Source: Dongia_A sp035695765
Lineage (GTDB): Bacteria; Pseudomonadota; Alphaproteobacteria; Dongiales; Dongiaceae
Reading direction: 5' to 3'
DNA length: 64,000 nucleotides
NCBI GenBank assembly: GCA_035695765.1
Contig: DASRRI010000131.1
Span: 18,887-82,886, forward strand
In this document: in pieces, positions 40,105-48,841 of the stretch
How the letters are laid out: each line of letters starts with the position of its first letter
How positions within the stretch are numbered: position 1 is the first letter of the stretch
Position numbers and translations under genes: made by a program
The notes under the pieces: model-generated
Told to the model about the DNA's origin: nothing
What the model saw: only the letters and a program-made list of their open reading frames with translations
Databases searched by the model: none

Positions 40105-41499
40105 TCATCCGCCACCGAAAAAGCCGCTGGCAGAGATCGGCGCAGGATGAGTCTTGCCGCCCCAGATGATGATTGGCCGCAGCCAGGCAAGCTCCGCCTT
40201 GTCGTCGTAATGGATCGCGCCATCCTCAGCCATCGAAACCCCGAGGCGTTTCCACAGCTGACCAAGGTCCATGGCAGAGCCTTTCTCGATATGCTGTTTG
40301 GCGAGCGGCGCGATCACGGTCTTGCCGAGCAGCGCGTCGCAGCGATCGAGGAACTTCATGGTCGGCCATTTCACCGTGACGTCGCCGCCCTCCGCCAACA
40401 CAGTGCGTAGGCAATCGCTAAAGCCGATCCTGCCGCCGCTTGCTTTCAAGGATTCGATCTCCGCCATCAGCACGAACAAGGCACCGCCCCAATAAATTCC
40501 CCCGCGTCCGGCATTCTCCAGCCCGATATCGGTCATCGCGGGCATGCCACGCGGCATCGACGATATCCACTCGCGCCAGACGTCGTCTTCGGATTTCCAG
40601 CCGGCACGGGTGCGCAGCACCGGCTCATAGAAGGTCGCGAAGCCCTCATTCAACCAGGCGCCGGTATCGCGCATCAAGGGCGAGCCGAGATGGATGAATT
40701 CATGCACCAGCACCCAATCGTCATAGAGTTCCTGGTTCGTCGCCTGCTGCCCGACCAGAACTGTGACCGCGGCGCCGCCGAGCGACAGCACGCGCCCGAA
40801 AGGAACGCCACCGCGTGAGCTTGGGATCAGGATCACCAACCCGCCTTTGGCCGGCGAGCGGGCCCAGAAACGGCGATTGCCGTCCGCCACCGCCGAGACC
40901 CACGCCGTCAGCTGCTCCGGCGCGACCTTGGTTGCATTCCGTGGGACGGCCAGTGTCAGCTCCGGATCGCCTGGAACAACCGTTCCGTTGATGTCGCCGA
41001 TGAGGAGGGGACCGACTTCGTCCAACCGCAGCAGCGGCACTTCGAAATAGCCGTCCTTGTCCGGTCGCAAAGCGGTCAGGCAATTGCCACCCGCGGCGAA
41101 CTTGATACGAAAGCGCAGCGTGACCGCGCGTTCGGTGTCGGGCAAGGGCAGCAGGAAGCCGGGCGTCACCAGCACCGCGTCGCCGTATGTCATCGCCGAT
41201 CCCATATCGTCTTCGGTCTTCGCGAAGGCGCCGAGGTCGTAGGTGAAATGCCCCTTGCCGCCGCTATAGCCCTTAGGATCGGTCGACCAGTGGTCGCGAT
41301 TGCCGAGCGCGGTGAACTTGGCGATCTCGAGAGCGGGATCGCAGGCGACGGAAATGTCCAGCTTGCCGCCATGCGGATCGAGCACAGTGACGTCATAATT
41401 GCAGGTCGGATCGTCGGCCCGCGCGTGCGCAGGCCAGGCGAGCAGGATCGCCGCAAATGCCAGCGCGGGGACGCTACGCGGCGGAGCCGAGCCCATCAT
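40105..41499 (-). CDS. secreted gluzincin-like metallopeptidase inside the bufferin-type operon
   Basis: A 464-aa protein with a signal peptide (MMGSAPPRSVPALAFAAILL then AWPAHARA). The zinc site is HEFIH, followed 14 residues later by the Glu of WLNEGFATFYEP, so it looks like a gluzincin (M1/M61-like) peptidase with a shortened spacer. A beta-rich N-terminal domain (about 30-240) precedes it. Its start overlaps the end of the first bufC by 26 bases, and its stop is 4 bases before the second bufB. A role in trimming the exported precursor is an inference from position. Confidence 0.75.
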   Translation of the reverse strand: MMGSAPPRSVPALAFAAILLAWPAHARADDPTCNYDVTVLDPHGGKLDISVACDPALEIAKFTALGNRDHWSTDPKGYSGGKGHFTYDLGAFAKTEDDMGSAMTYGDAVLVTPGFLLPLPDTERAVTLRFRIKFAAGGNCLTALRPDKDGYFEVPLLRLDEVGPLLIGDINGTVVPGDPELTLAVPRNATKVAPEQLTAWVSAVADGNRRFWARSPAKGGLVILIPSSRGGVPFGRVLSLGGAAVTVLVGQQATNQELYDDWVLVHEFIHLGSPLMRDTGAWLNEGFATFYEPVLRTRAGWKSEDDVWREWISSMPRGMPAMTDIGLENAGRGGIYWGGALFVLMAEIESLKASGGRIGFSDCLRTVLAEGGDVTVKWPTMKFLDRCDALLGKTVIAPLAKQHIEKGSAMDLGQLWKRLGVSMAEDGAIHYDDKAELAWLRPIIIWGGKTHPAPISASGFFGGG

Positions 41500-42271
41500 G
41501 TCCGACCGCCGCGACAATGCCCCATTCGAGCCAGCCCTGCAAGATCTGCGCGGCGCGCAGCGGTGCGGCGTCCGGATCGACCTGCTGCGCCACCAGCTCG
41601 CACAGGTCGCCGAAGGTGGCGCCATCCTGCATCGCTTGCAGCGCCGCATGTTCCAGCAGGTCGATGGCGCGGAACTTCACGTCGAATTCGATGCGCCAGA
41701 CCATGATGGCGCGCGCGCATCGTGCCGCTTGGTCGAGCGCGATGTCGGAATTCTCCAGCAATGCTGGCCGCGCCTCGTCCACCGGCGTCGATATGCAAAA
41801 CGCATCCAGGGTGGGATGGAACTGGAGCCGCACGCTGCCCCAGAATTCCGGCGGCACGCCAGCGAGATCGGCAAGGCCCGCCGCCGGCGCGTCTGCCGCG
41901 TCAAACGCGAACGCCAGTGCCCAGTCGAAACGCGCCATGTCCGTGAACCACGGATCGTCGCGGTACGGTGCTTCCTGTGCCAGGAATTCTGCCAGTCTCC
42001 GGCCGGCCCAGCGGATCGAGGGATGTTGCGATGGGTATCTGGCGATATAGGCACGCGCCATCCGGCCGAATGCTTCATCCCCCATGAGCGCTTTCAAGCC
42101 GGGGAAATCATTGCCAAGCGCTTCGACCAGGCGCGCCCAATAGGCGTTGCGATAGACCCCGAACATCGTTTCGGCGTTCTCGCGGGCGTTGCCGCGGACC
42201 TCACACAGAATGTCCGCCGATCGCCCGAGCAACCCGCTCTGAAACGATTGTTCGATGCGCGGCAGGTCCAT
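41474..42271 (-). CDS. bufC: DUF2063 partner protein of an MNIO enzyme (BufC-like)
   Basis: A 265-aa protein (MDLPRIEQSFQSGLLGRSAD; MFGVYRNAYWARLVEALGND is the DUF2063 core). It belongs to the partner-protein family that docks precursor peptides onto DUF692 enzymes. The ATG overlaps the bufB stop (TGATG), a translational coupling. The C-terminal half is only loosely similar to that of the second copy at 38.5 kb. Confidence 0.82.
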   Translation of the reverse strand: MDLPRIEQSFQSGLLGRSADILCEVRGNARENAETMFGVYRNAYWARLVEALGNDFPGLKALMGDEAFGRMARAYIARYPSQHPSIRWAGRRLAEFLAQEAPYRDDPWFTDMARFDWALAFAFDAADAPAAGLADLAGVPPEFWGSVRLQFHPTLDAFCISTPVDEARPALLENSDIALDQAARCARAIMVWRIEFDVKFRAIDLLEHAALQAMQDGATFGDLCELVAQQVDPDAAPLRAAQILQGWLEWGIVAAVGHDGLGSAA

Positions 42272-43119
42272 CACGCCACCTGCGCCGGCTGCTTCAGCGC
42301 CGCCGCGGCGACCTTGCGCGCGTGCCCCAGCTCCGCGATCAGATCTTCGAGTGGCGGGATCTTGTCGTCGCGCTCGATCATGGTCGCGACCGGCCCCAGC
42401 CGCCGGATGGCATAGGCGTAGAGCTGCCATACATCCTCGACGACCGGATGATCGTGGGTGTCGATGATGTAGGTCCTGTTGTGCTCGTGTCCGGCGAGGT
42501 GAATGTAGGCGACGGACTCTTGCGGGATCGCGTCGATATAGTCGGTCGCGCGGAAACCGTGGTTGAAGGCGCTGACGTAGATATTGTTGACGTCGAGCAG
42601 CAGCTTGCAGCCGGTGCGGCGTGCGATCTCCCGCAGGAACTCCCATTCCGGGATCGCGTCCTGCGCGAAGGTCACATAGGTCGAGGCATTCTCCAGCGCG
42701 ATGGCGCGGCCGAGATACGACTGCACCTGATCGACGCGCCCACACAAGTGCGCCAAGGCCTCCTCGGTCAGGGGCAAAGGCAGCAGATCGTGCATGTTGA
42801 GGCCGGCGACGCCGGTCCAGCACAGATGGTCGGAGATGATCGCCGGCTGTACCCGCTCGGCCAGCGCCTTAAGGCGCGCGAGGTAGTCGATATTCAGCGG
42901 ATCGGTCGAGCCAATGGACAGGGATACGCCATGCATCACCATGGGAAAACGTTCACGAATCGCCATCAGCTTGGCGAGCGGCCGTCCACCATCCACCATG
43001 TAGTTCTCGGACAGGATCTCGAACCAGTCGATGTCCGGCGTGCCGTCGAGGATCGCCGGATAGTGCTGGGGCCGGAGGCCGAGCCCGAAACCGAGTTGCG
43101 TGACTGCGCGCCCTGTCAT
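42271..43119 (-). CDS. bufB: DUF692 multinuclear non-heme iron oxidative enzyme (BufB-like)
   Basis: A 282-aa MNIO enzyme. Ligand motifs are EILSENY, VMHGVSLSIGS, ISDHLCWTG, LENASTYVTF, LLLDVNNIYVSAFNHGF, IHLAGHEH, DTHDHPV and MIERDD. Bufferin BufB enzymes convert Cys residues of the precursor to oxazole-type thioamide or thiooxazole groups that bind copper. The ATG at 43119 is favoured (MTGRAVTQLGFGLGLRPQHY); a frame extension to 43164 would run into the hairpin. It follows the precursor gene after a hairpin. Confidence 0.88.
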   Translation of the reverse strand: MTGRAVTQLGFGLGLRPQHYPAILDGTPDIDWFEILSENYMVDGGRPLAKLMAIRERFPMVMHGVSLSIGSTDPLNIDYLARLKALAERVQPAIISDHLCWTGVAGLNMHDLLPLPLTEEALAHLCGRVDQVQSYLGRAIALENASTYVTFAQDAIPEWEFLREIARRTGCKLLLDVNNIYVSAFNHGFRATDYIDAIPQESVAYIHLAGHEHNRTYIIDTHDHPVVEDVWQLYAYAIRRLGPVATMIERDDKIPPLEDLIAELGHARKVAAAALKQPAQVA

Positions 43120-43150
43120 GCTGCGACGCCTGAGGACAGAGAGAAAGAAA

Positions 43151-43180
43151 CGGGCGCCGGCCATCGCCAGCCAGCGCCCG
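43151..43180 (-). terminator. hairpin between precursor and enzyme genes (attenuator)
   Basis: CGGGCGCCGGC (43151-43161) and GCCAGCGCCCG (43170-43180) form an 11-bp stem with one G-U pair. On the minus strand it is followed by a pyrimidine-rich TTTCTTTCTCTCTG. It lies between bufA and bufB and would end part of the transcripts, giving more precursor than enzyme mRNA. Confidence 0.6.
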
Positions 43181-43200
43181 CCGATCCTAGCAGAACTCGA

Positions 43201-43467
43201 TCAGCCGTTGATCACGGTGCCGCCGGCCGCGGTGCAGGCTTCCGCGCTGGATTGCTCGACCCAGCCCTGGCCCTTGCACGCATTCTGGCCCTTGCAGGAA
43301 TTGCTGGCGGACTTGCAGGCGCTCTGGCCTTTGCAGGCGTTGATACCGGCGCAATGGACGCTGGCGGCGCTGGCCGGGCCGCTGGCCAAGCTGACGGCTC
43401 CACCCAACAACATGGCTGCGGCGGTGGCTGCGAGCGTGGCGCCGGTGATCTTGCGAATCGAAGTCAT
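43201..43467 (-). CDS. bufA: bufferin-type (BufA2-like) exported Cys-rich precursor peptide
   Basis: An 88-aa precursor. A signal peptide (MTSIRKITGATLAATAAAML..., ending ASA near residue 35) is followed by six Cys with regular spacing: HCAGINAC, KGQSAC, KSASNSC, KGQNAC, and AEAC near the end. The repeated CKGQ.AC motif is that of the BufA2 family of periplasmic bufferins, copper-binding RiPPs modified by BufB/BufC. AGGAGAAGTTCC supplies a strong ribosome binding site. First gene of the operon; a perfect inverted repeat lies 39 bases upstream. Confidence 0.85.
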   Translation of the reverse strand: MTSIRKITGATLAATAAAMLLGGAVSLASGPASAASVHCAGINACKGQSACKSASNSCKGQNACKGQGWVEQSSAEACTAAGGTVING

Positions 43468-43505
43468 GGAACTTCTCCTGAGTTCAGGGTTTTCGGTCTC
43501 TCGCA

Positions 43506-43523
43506 GCTACCGGAGACGGTAGC
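43506..43523. promoter_or_regulatory. inverted repeat in the bufA leader/promoter
   Basis: GCTACCG-GAGA-CGGTAGC is a perfect 7-bp inverted repeat, 39 bases before the bufA ATG. It may be an operator or a 5'-leader hairpin. No regulator is identified. Confidence 0.45.
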
Positions 43524-43692
43524 GTTTCCAGTGCGGGGGGCTAAATCACCTTTGTGTGAAAAAGTTAACAGCTGGACGGTTGTACACCCGGATGGCGGAC
43601 TGTATGTCGCGCTGATGACCCGCTATATGTAGCCCATCCACAATTGGGACAGAGAAGCTGCCTTATAGGCGGGCCCGGAGTTGCGAACGTAC

Positions 43693-44487
43693 ATGAATCA
43701 TCTCGACCGGCTGGAAGCGCAGAGTGTCTACATCCTACGCGAAGCCTTCAACCGCATCGACAAGCTTGCCATGCTCTGGTCCCTGGGCAAGGACAGCAAT
43801 GTCATGGTGTGGCTGGCCAAGAAGGCGTTCTTCGGCCACGTGCCGTTCCCGGTGATGCACATCGACACCGAGCGGAAATTTCCCGAGATGTATGCCTTCC
43901 GCGACCGCTATGTAGCGGAGTGGAAGCTGAACCTGATCGCGGACAAATGTCCGCCGGTCGAACAGGTTGACCAGACCCTGCCGCCCGCTGCGCGATCAGC
44001 GGCACGCAAGACCCTCGGCCTTAGGAACGCGATCGAGCGCTACGGCTTCAACGGCATCATCGCTGGCATCCGGCGCGACGAGGAGGCGGTGCGGTCCAAG
44101 GAGCGCGTGTTCAGCCCGCGCGGCGAAAGCGGGCAGTGGGATTTCCGCGACCAGCCGCCGGAGTTCTGGGACTATTTCAACACCGACCTGCCGGCCGGCA
44201 CGCATCTGCGTGTCCATCCGCTGCTGCATTGGACCGAGATGGATATCTGGCGCTACATCGCGCGCGAGAGGATCCCTGTAGTCGAGCTCTATTTCGCCAA
44301 GAACGGCAAGCGCTACCGGTCGCTCGGCGACCGCGACATCACCTTTCCGATCGATAGCGTCGCCAACACGGTCGAGGAGATCATCATCGAGCTGGAGCAG
44401 ACGCGCGCGCCGGAACGTGCCGGCCGCGCCATGGACCGCGAGACCGAGGATGCATTCGAACGGCTGCGCGCCGCGGGTTATATGTGA
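43693..44487 (+). CDS. cysD: sulfate adenylyltransferase subunit 2
   Basis: A 264-aa PP-loop ATP pyrophosphatase that makes adenosine 5'-phosphosulfate with CysN. Signature WSLGKDSNVMVWLAKKAF near residue 30, then MHIDTERKFPEMY, GIRRDEEAVRSKERVFSPRG and GDRDITFPI. The ATG at 43693 (MNHLDRLEAQSVYILREAF) matches the usual CysD start. Ten bases separate it from cysN/cysC. Supplies activated sulfate for cysteine and sulfated molecules. Confidence 0.96.
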   Translation: MNHLDRLEAQSVYILREAFNRIDKLAMLWSLGKDSNVMVWLAKKAFFGHVPFPVMHIDTERKFPEMYAFRDRYVAEWKLNLIADKCPPVEQVDQTLPPAARSAARKTLGLRNAIERYGFNGIIAGIRRDEEAVRSKERVFSPRGESGQWDFRDQPPEFWDYFNTDLPAGTHLRVHPLLHWTEMDIWRYIARERIPVVELYFAKNGKRYRSLGDRDITFPIDSVANTVEEIIIELEQTRAPERAGRAMDRETEDAFERLRAAGYM

Positions 44488-44496
44488 GCGCACGCC

Positions 44497-46359
44497 ATGA
44501 GCACTGAACGCGACCTCATGCGCATCGTGATCGTCGGCCACGTCGACCATGGCAAGTCGACCCTCGTCGGCCGCCTGTTCCACGACACCGGCTCGCTGCC
44601 GGACGGCAAGCTGGAGCAGATCAAGGCGATGTGCGAGCGGCGTGGCATGCCGTTCGAATGGGCGTTCCTGATGGATGCCTTCCAATCGGAACGCGACCAG
44701 GGCATCACCATCGACACCGCCCAGATCTGGTTCAAGACGCCGAAGCGCGACTACACCATCATCGATGCGCCCGGCCACCGCGAATTCATCAAGAACATGA
44801 TCACCGGTGCCTCGAGCGCCGAAGCCGCGATCATGCTGATCGACGCCAGCCAAGGCGTGCAGCAGCAGTCGCGCAGCCACGCGTTCCTGCTGAACCTGCT
44901 CGGCATCCGGCAGATCATCGTCGTGGTCAACAAGATGGACCTGGCCGGCTGCGCCGAGGCGACGTTCGCTGCCATCAAGGCGGAATATGTCCGCTATCTC
45001 GAGGTGATCGGCATCGTACCGAACTTCGTCATTCCGGCGGTGGCGCGCGATGGCGACAATCTGGTCCATCGCTCGGAGCGCATGCGCTGGTACGACGATG
45101 CGACGCTGGTCGCTGCGCTCGATTCGTTCCAGAGCCAGGGCGAGCTAACGGACCTGCCGCTGCGCCTGCCGATCCAGGATGTCTACAAGTTCGACGAGCG
45201 GCGCATCCTCGCCGGTCGCATCGCCAGTGGTCGGCTCAAGGTCGGCGACCAGCTGCTGTTCTCGCCCTCCAACAAGCTGGCGCACGTCAAGAGCATCGAA
45301 GCGTGGAACGCCACCGAACCGAGCGAGGCGGAACCCGGCCAGTCGATCGGCATCATAACGGACGAGCAGATTTTCGTCGAACGCGGCGAGATCGCCAGCC
45401 ACGAGGATGACGCCCCGATCGAGACCAATGTGTTTCACGGCCGCCTGTTCTGGCTCGGTCGCAAACCGCTGACGCGCGGCGATACCTATCGCCTCCGGAT
45501 GCAGACCCGCGATGTGCAGGTGACGGTCGAAGCGATCGAAGCGATCTATGATCCTGAGACCTTGTCGCAGCGGCCGGCGGACAAAGTGGAGCGCAATGAG
45601 ATCGCCGATATCGTGCTGCGCTCCTATGCCCTGCTGGCGCTCGACGATGCGGAGCAGAATCCGCGGACCGGACGGTTCGTGCTCGGCGACGGTGCGAACA
45701 TCGTCGCCGGCGGCGCCATCAGCATGCGAGACTATCCGGATCAGCGGAAGCTGGTGACCGTCAAGTCGACCAACATCACCGCGGTCGCGCACCGCGTCAC
45801 CAACGTGCAGCGGGTCACGCGCAACGGCCATAAAGGCGGCGTGCTGTGGTTCACTGGCCTATCCGGCGCCGGCAAGTCGACCATCGCGATGGCGGTGGAG
45901 CAGGAGCTGTTCCGGCGTGGTTATCAGACCTACGTGCTCGACGGCGACAATGTGCGCCGCGGCCTCAACTCGAATCTCGATTTCTCGCCGCAGGATCGCG
46001 CGGAGAACATCCGGCGCGTCGGCGAAGTCGCGGCCCTGTTCGCAGATTCGGGGCAGATCGTGGTCACCGCCTTCATCTCGCCATACCGCACCGACCGTCA
46101 TCGCGCGCGGGCGGCGGCGGGCAACGGCTTCCACGAGATCTACATCAAGGCCAGTCTCGCGACCTGCGAGAAGCGCGATCCCAAGGGACTGTATCGTCGT
46201 GCGCGCACTGGCGAGATCGCCGAATTCACCGGCGTCACCGCGCCCTATGAGACACCGGAATCGGCCGAGCTCACCATCGATACAGACCGTCTCACCATCG
46301 AAGAGAGCGTGGCCTTGGTGCTCGATTACATCGACAGGAATTTCCGGAAAACCGCGTGA
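44497..46359 (+). CDS. cysNC: bifunctional sulfate adenylyltransferase subunit 1 / adenylylsulfate kinase
   Basis: A 620-aa fusion. The N-terminal CysN GTPase (about 1-420) has GHVDHGKSTLVGRLFHDTG, the switch DAPGHREFIKNM and VVNKMDL. The C-terminal APS kinase (about 445-620) has WFTGLSGAGKSTIAMAVEQ, DGDNVRRGLNSNL and YRRARTGEIAEFTGV. Together with CysD it takes sulfate to APS and on to PAPS. The fusion is the NodQ/CysNC type common in Alphaproteobacteria. Confidence 0.96.
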   Translation: MSTERDLMRIVIVGHVDHGKSTLVGRLFHDTGSLPDGKLEQIKAMCERRGMPFEWAFLMDAFQSERDQGITIDTAQIWFKTPKRDYTIIDAPGHREFIKNMITGASSAEAAIMLIDASQGVQQQSRSHAFLLNLLGIRQIIVVVNKMDLAGCAEATFAAIKAEYVRYLEVIGIVPNFVIPAVARDGDNLVHRSERMRWYDDATLVAALDSFQSQGELTDLPLRLPIQDVYKFDERRILAGRIASGRLKVGDQLLFSPSNKLAHVKSIEAWNATEPSEAEPGQSIGIITDEQIFVERGEIASHEDDAPIETNVFHGRLFWLGRKPLTRGDTYRLRMQTRDVQVTVEAIEAIYDPETLSQRPADKVERNEIADIVLRSYALLALDDAEQNPRTGRFVLGDGANIVAGGAISMRDYPDQRKLVTVKSTNITAVAHRVTNVQRVTRNGHKGGVLWFTGLSGAGKSTIAMAVEQELFRRGYQTYVLDGDNVRRGLNSNLDFSPQDRAENIRRVGEVAALFADSGQIVVTAFISPYRTDRHRARAAAGNGFHEIYIKASLATCEKRDPKGLYRRARTGEIAEFTGVTAPYETPESAELTIDTDRLTIEESVALVLDYIDRNFRKTA

Positions 46360-46412
46360 ATCGCGCATTTCTGCGCTGTGCTGATCGCGTGACCCAAAGT
46401 GCCATAAAGTCA

Positions 46413-46424
46413 CACAATATTGTG
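46413..46424. promoter_or_regulatory. 12-bp palindrome CACAATATTGTG
   Basis: A perfect palindrome in the gap between cysNC and the M23 peptidase gene. A little downstream lies TTAA-N7-TTGA (46496-46510), one base off a CtrA box. Both are candidate regulator sites for the peptidase-bactofilin pair; the assignments are by pattern only. Confidence 0.3.
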
Positions 46425-46632
46425 GTGGCGTTTTAAGCTTGCGCCCCCGAATTTCGCTGCATAAGGTGCCTTCAAACGACGAAGCCGCGGGATGGTTAAT
46501 GCAACCTTGAACTCGCGGCGTTATGGGTGGCTAAGAGCATAGATTGCCGGTGCTTTGCTTACCGCTCCCTGGGTGGGTGGACCCCAAGGAGTCGCTGTAC
46601 GTTTCGTGCAATCCTTCATCCTGTTGGGGGGT

Positions 46633-48222
46633 ATGGCAGAGATGAAAGACTTGAAGGCCCGGATTGGCGATGGTGTTCGCCGATGGTTCGCCCCGCGCGA
46701 AATCATCATCCGCACCAGCGGCCGCATTCAGTTCATATGCCTGTCGACCCGCGCGCAATTGATCGCGACCACCGTCCTTGGCGGCGTGGTGCTGGGCGCT
46801 CTCGGCGCGTCGATCAATCTTGCCGTCGAGCAACTCCACCAATATTCCCGCGACATCGCCGTCCGTCAGGCGGAATCGGCCTATAACGAGTTGCTGACCG
46901 CATTCGGCGATTATGTCGAGCGGGCCGGCGACAGCATCGCGGCGGCCGATGCCGAAGTGGCGGCGCTGGCGGCGCGCTCCGATCCGGCGAGCGGCTCTTT
47001 GTCGGCGCCCTCCGAGCCCAGCGATATGCTGGCGAGCCTGGCCGGCCGCGGCGACGCCGCGCTGAAATCGGCACTGCGCGGCCGGCTGACGATGTTCGAG
47101 ACCGATCTGCGCAACGTGTCGGAACGCAACAAGCTGCTGGTCGGCGAACTCTCCGATCTGAAGCGCGAACTGCAGCAGGCCGAGTTCGAGCGCGACGCCG
47201 CGATCGAAGCGCGCCAGGCCAAGGCCGCGCAGCTGGCGGACGAGATGGACAAGTCCCGCCAGCTCGGCAGCCGCGGCGATACGCTGCAGAAAGAGCTGAC
47301 CGCCGTCGTCGAACGCGGCGCGAGCGCGGAGACGCGCATCAGTTCCCTGACCGCGAAAGTCACCGATCTGGAGTTGCAGATCGCGGAAACCAATCGAAAC
47401 GCCGGCGATATCGAGCAACAGGCGCACCAGCTGACGCTCGCGCTCAACACCGCGATCGATCAGCGCAACCGCCTGCAGAACGAACGCGCCAAGATGGCGG
47501 GAACGGTCGGCGACCTGCAGAAGCAACTGGCCTCGCTGCAGGAAAGCCAGGCCGGCTTCGTCGCCAATCTGGCGGAGCGTGCGCGCGGCAATATCGACCT
47601 CATGGAAAAGACCGTGGCGATGACCGGCCTCGACGTCGACAAGCTGCTACAGAGCGTGACGGACGAGAATTCGGGCCAGGGCGGTCCCTTCATCCCAGCG
47701 CCGGCGCCGAGCGCGACCGATGACGAAGGTGGGCAGAAGCTGATGGCAAGCGTCGCCACTCTGGGCGACCAGGTGGACCGCTGGGAAAGGCTGCAATTCA
47801 TCCTGCGCTCGCTGCCGCTGACCGCGCCGATCGACAGCTACTACATCTCCAGCAGTTTCGGCGCGCGCATGGACCCGTTCAACGGCGAGCGCGCGATCCA
47901 TGAAGGCATCGACCTCGTCAGCAAGCTGCGCTCCGAGGTGCTGGCGACAGCGCCCGGCACTGTCACCTTCGCCGGCTGGAAGGGCGGGTATGGCCGCGTG
48001 GTGGAGATCGACCACGGCCTCGGCATCGTCACCCGCTACGCGCACCTCTACGCGATCGAGGTGAAGGTCGGCGACATCGTCGATTACCGGCAGGAGATCG
48101 GCAAGCTCGGCAGCTCCGGCCGTTCTTCGGGACCTCATGTGCATTTCGAAGTGCGCTACAATGGCCGTCCGCTCGATCCCATGGCGTTCCTGAAGGCGGG
48201 CCGATATGTTTTCAAGGGTTAG
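46633..48222 (+). CDS. membrane-anchored M23 (LytM-type) peptidoglycan endopeptidase
   Basis: A 529-aa protein with a short cytoplasmic start, one membrane helix (about 43-66), a long periplasmic coiled-coil (about 70-340) and a C-terminal M23 domain (about 395-525). The zinc ligands are visible in HEGIDL, and the HxH motif in SSGPHVHFEVRYNG. GGGGGG precedes the ATG at 46633. It overlaps the downstream bactofilin gene by 17 bases; M23 peptidase and bactofilin pairs recur in bacteria and shape the cell wall locally. Confidence 0.9.
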   Translation: MAEMKDLKARIGDGVRRWFAPREIIIRTSGRIQFICLSTRAQLIATTVLGGVVLGALGASINLAVEQLHQYSRDIAVRQAESAYNELLTAFGDYVERAGDSIAAADAEVAALAARSDPASGSLSAPSEPSDMLASLAGRGDAALKSALRGRLTMFETDLRNVSERNKLLVGELSDLKRELQQAEFERDAAIEARQAKAAQLADEMDKSRQLGSRGDTLQKELTAVVERGASAETRISSLTAKVTDLELQIAETNRNAGDIEQQAHQLTLALNTAIDQRNRLQNERAKMAGTVGDLQKQLASLQESQAGFVANLAERARGNIDLMEKTVAMTGLDVDKLLQSVTDENSGQGGPFIPAPAPSATDDEGGQKLMASVATLGDQVDRWERLQFILRSLPLTAPIDSYYISSSFGARMDPFNGERAIHEGIDLVSKLRSEVLATAPGTVTFAGWKGGYGRVVEIDHGLGIVTRYAHLYAIEVKVGDIVDYRQEIGKLGSSGRSSGPHVHFEVRYNGRPLDPMAFLKAGRYVFKG

Positions 48223-48700
48223 CAAGCCGGCCCAGAGCAGCAACAACGGCGAGACTGCGCGCTCGGCACTCAAGAGCTCCGTCCCTTCGATCATCAGCGC
48301 CGATCTCAGGATCAATGGCGACCTCGTCTGCAGCGGCGACGTGCAAGTCGATGGCTGGGTCGAAGGCGACATACAGAGCCGCAATATCGTGATCGGCGAA
48401 GGCGCGACCGTGCATGGCTCGCTGCAGGCCGAGACGGTGCGGATCTGCGGGCTGGTGAACGGCCAGGTCAAGGCGGACTCCGTCGTGCTGGAGAAGAGCG
48501 CGAAGGTCACTGGCGACATCCTGCACAAGAGCCTCGCGATCGAGCAGGGCGCTTTCCTCGAAGGCATGTGCAAGCGCCTCGAAGCGCCACCGGCAGCGGT
48601 GCAGGCCGCGCTGCCCGCACCCGGTGCGGCGCTCGAAACCAAGCCGCTGCTCAACGGCGACGCCATGCCGCTCGCCGACCGGCTGGCGGCGGACAGGTAG
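48206..48700 (+). CDS. bactofilin
   Basis: A 164-aa polymer-forming cytoskeletal protein. The central beta-helix (about 28-120) shows repeats such as SADLRINGDLVCSGDVQVDG, VEGDIQSRNIVIGEGATVHG and VNGQVKADSVVLEKSAKVTG. The N-terminal tail is polar; the C-terminal tail is Pro/Ala-rich. Translationally overlapped with the M23 peptidase gene, whose product it may scaffold at the membrane, as in other bactofilin-M23 pairs. Confidence 0.92.
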   Translation: MFSRVSKPAQSSNNGETARSALKSSVPSIISADLRINGDLVCSGDVQVDGWVEGDIQSRNIVIGEGATVHGSLQAETVRICGLVNGQVKADSVVLEKSAKVTGDILHKSLAIEQGAFLEGMCKRLEAPPAAVQAALPAPGAALETKPLLNGDAMPLADRLAADR

Positions 48701-48726
48701 CTCTCACTTCTCTTCACGCACTCCCT

Positions 48727-48838
48727 CGTCATGGTCGGACTTGGCCCGACCACGCACGAGTTTATATCCGCGACATGGGATTGCTGCGGGCAAATTCATG
48801 GGTGGTCGTGCCAAGCACGACCTTGACGAATGAGAGAG
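48727..48838. repeat. dispersed palindromic intergenic element
   Basis: The stretch runs CGTCATGGTCGGACTTGGCC through GCGACATGGG to GGTCGTGCCAAGCACGACC. Two hairpins are visible: TGGTCGG (48732-48738) with CCGACCA (48746-48752), and GGTCGTGC (48804-48811) with GCACGACC (48815-48822). The layout recalls the CGTCATGGCCGGGCTTG... palindromic repeats scattered between alphaproteobacterial genes. It lies between convergent genes. Confidence 0.6.
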
Positions 48839-48841
48839 ACC

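Noticed and set aside
43201..43467. bufA as an ordinary Cys-rich hypothetical protein
   Set aside because: Signal peptide, repeated CKGQ-AC motifs and the adjacent DUF692-DUF2063 genes make a bufferin precursor far more likely.
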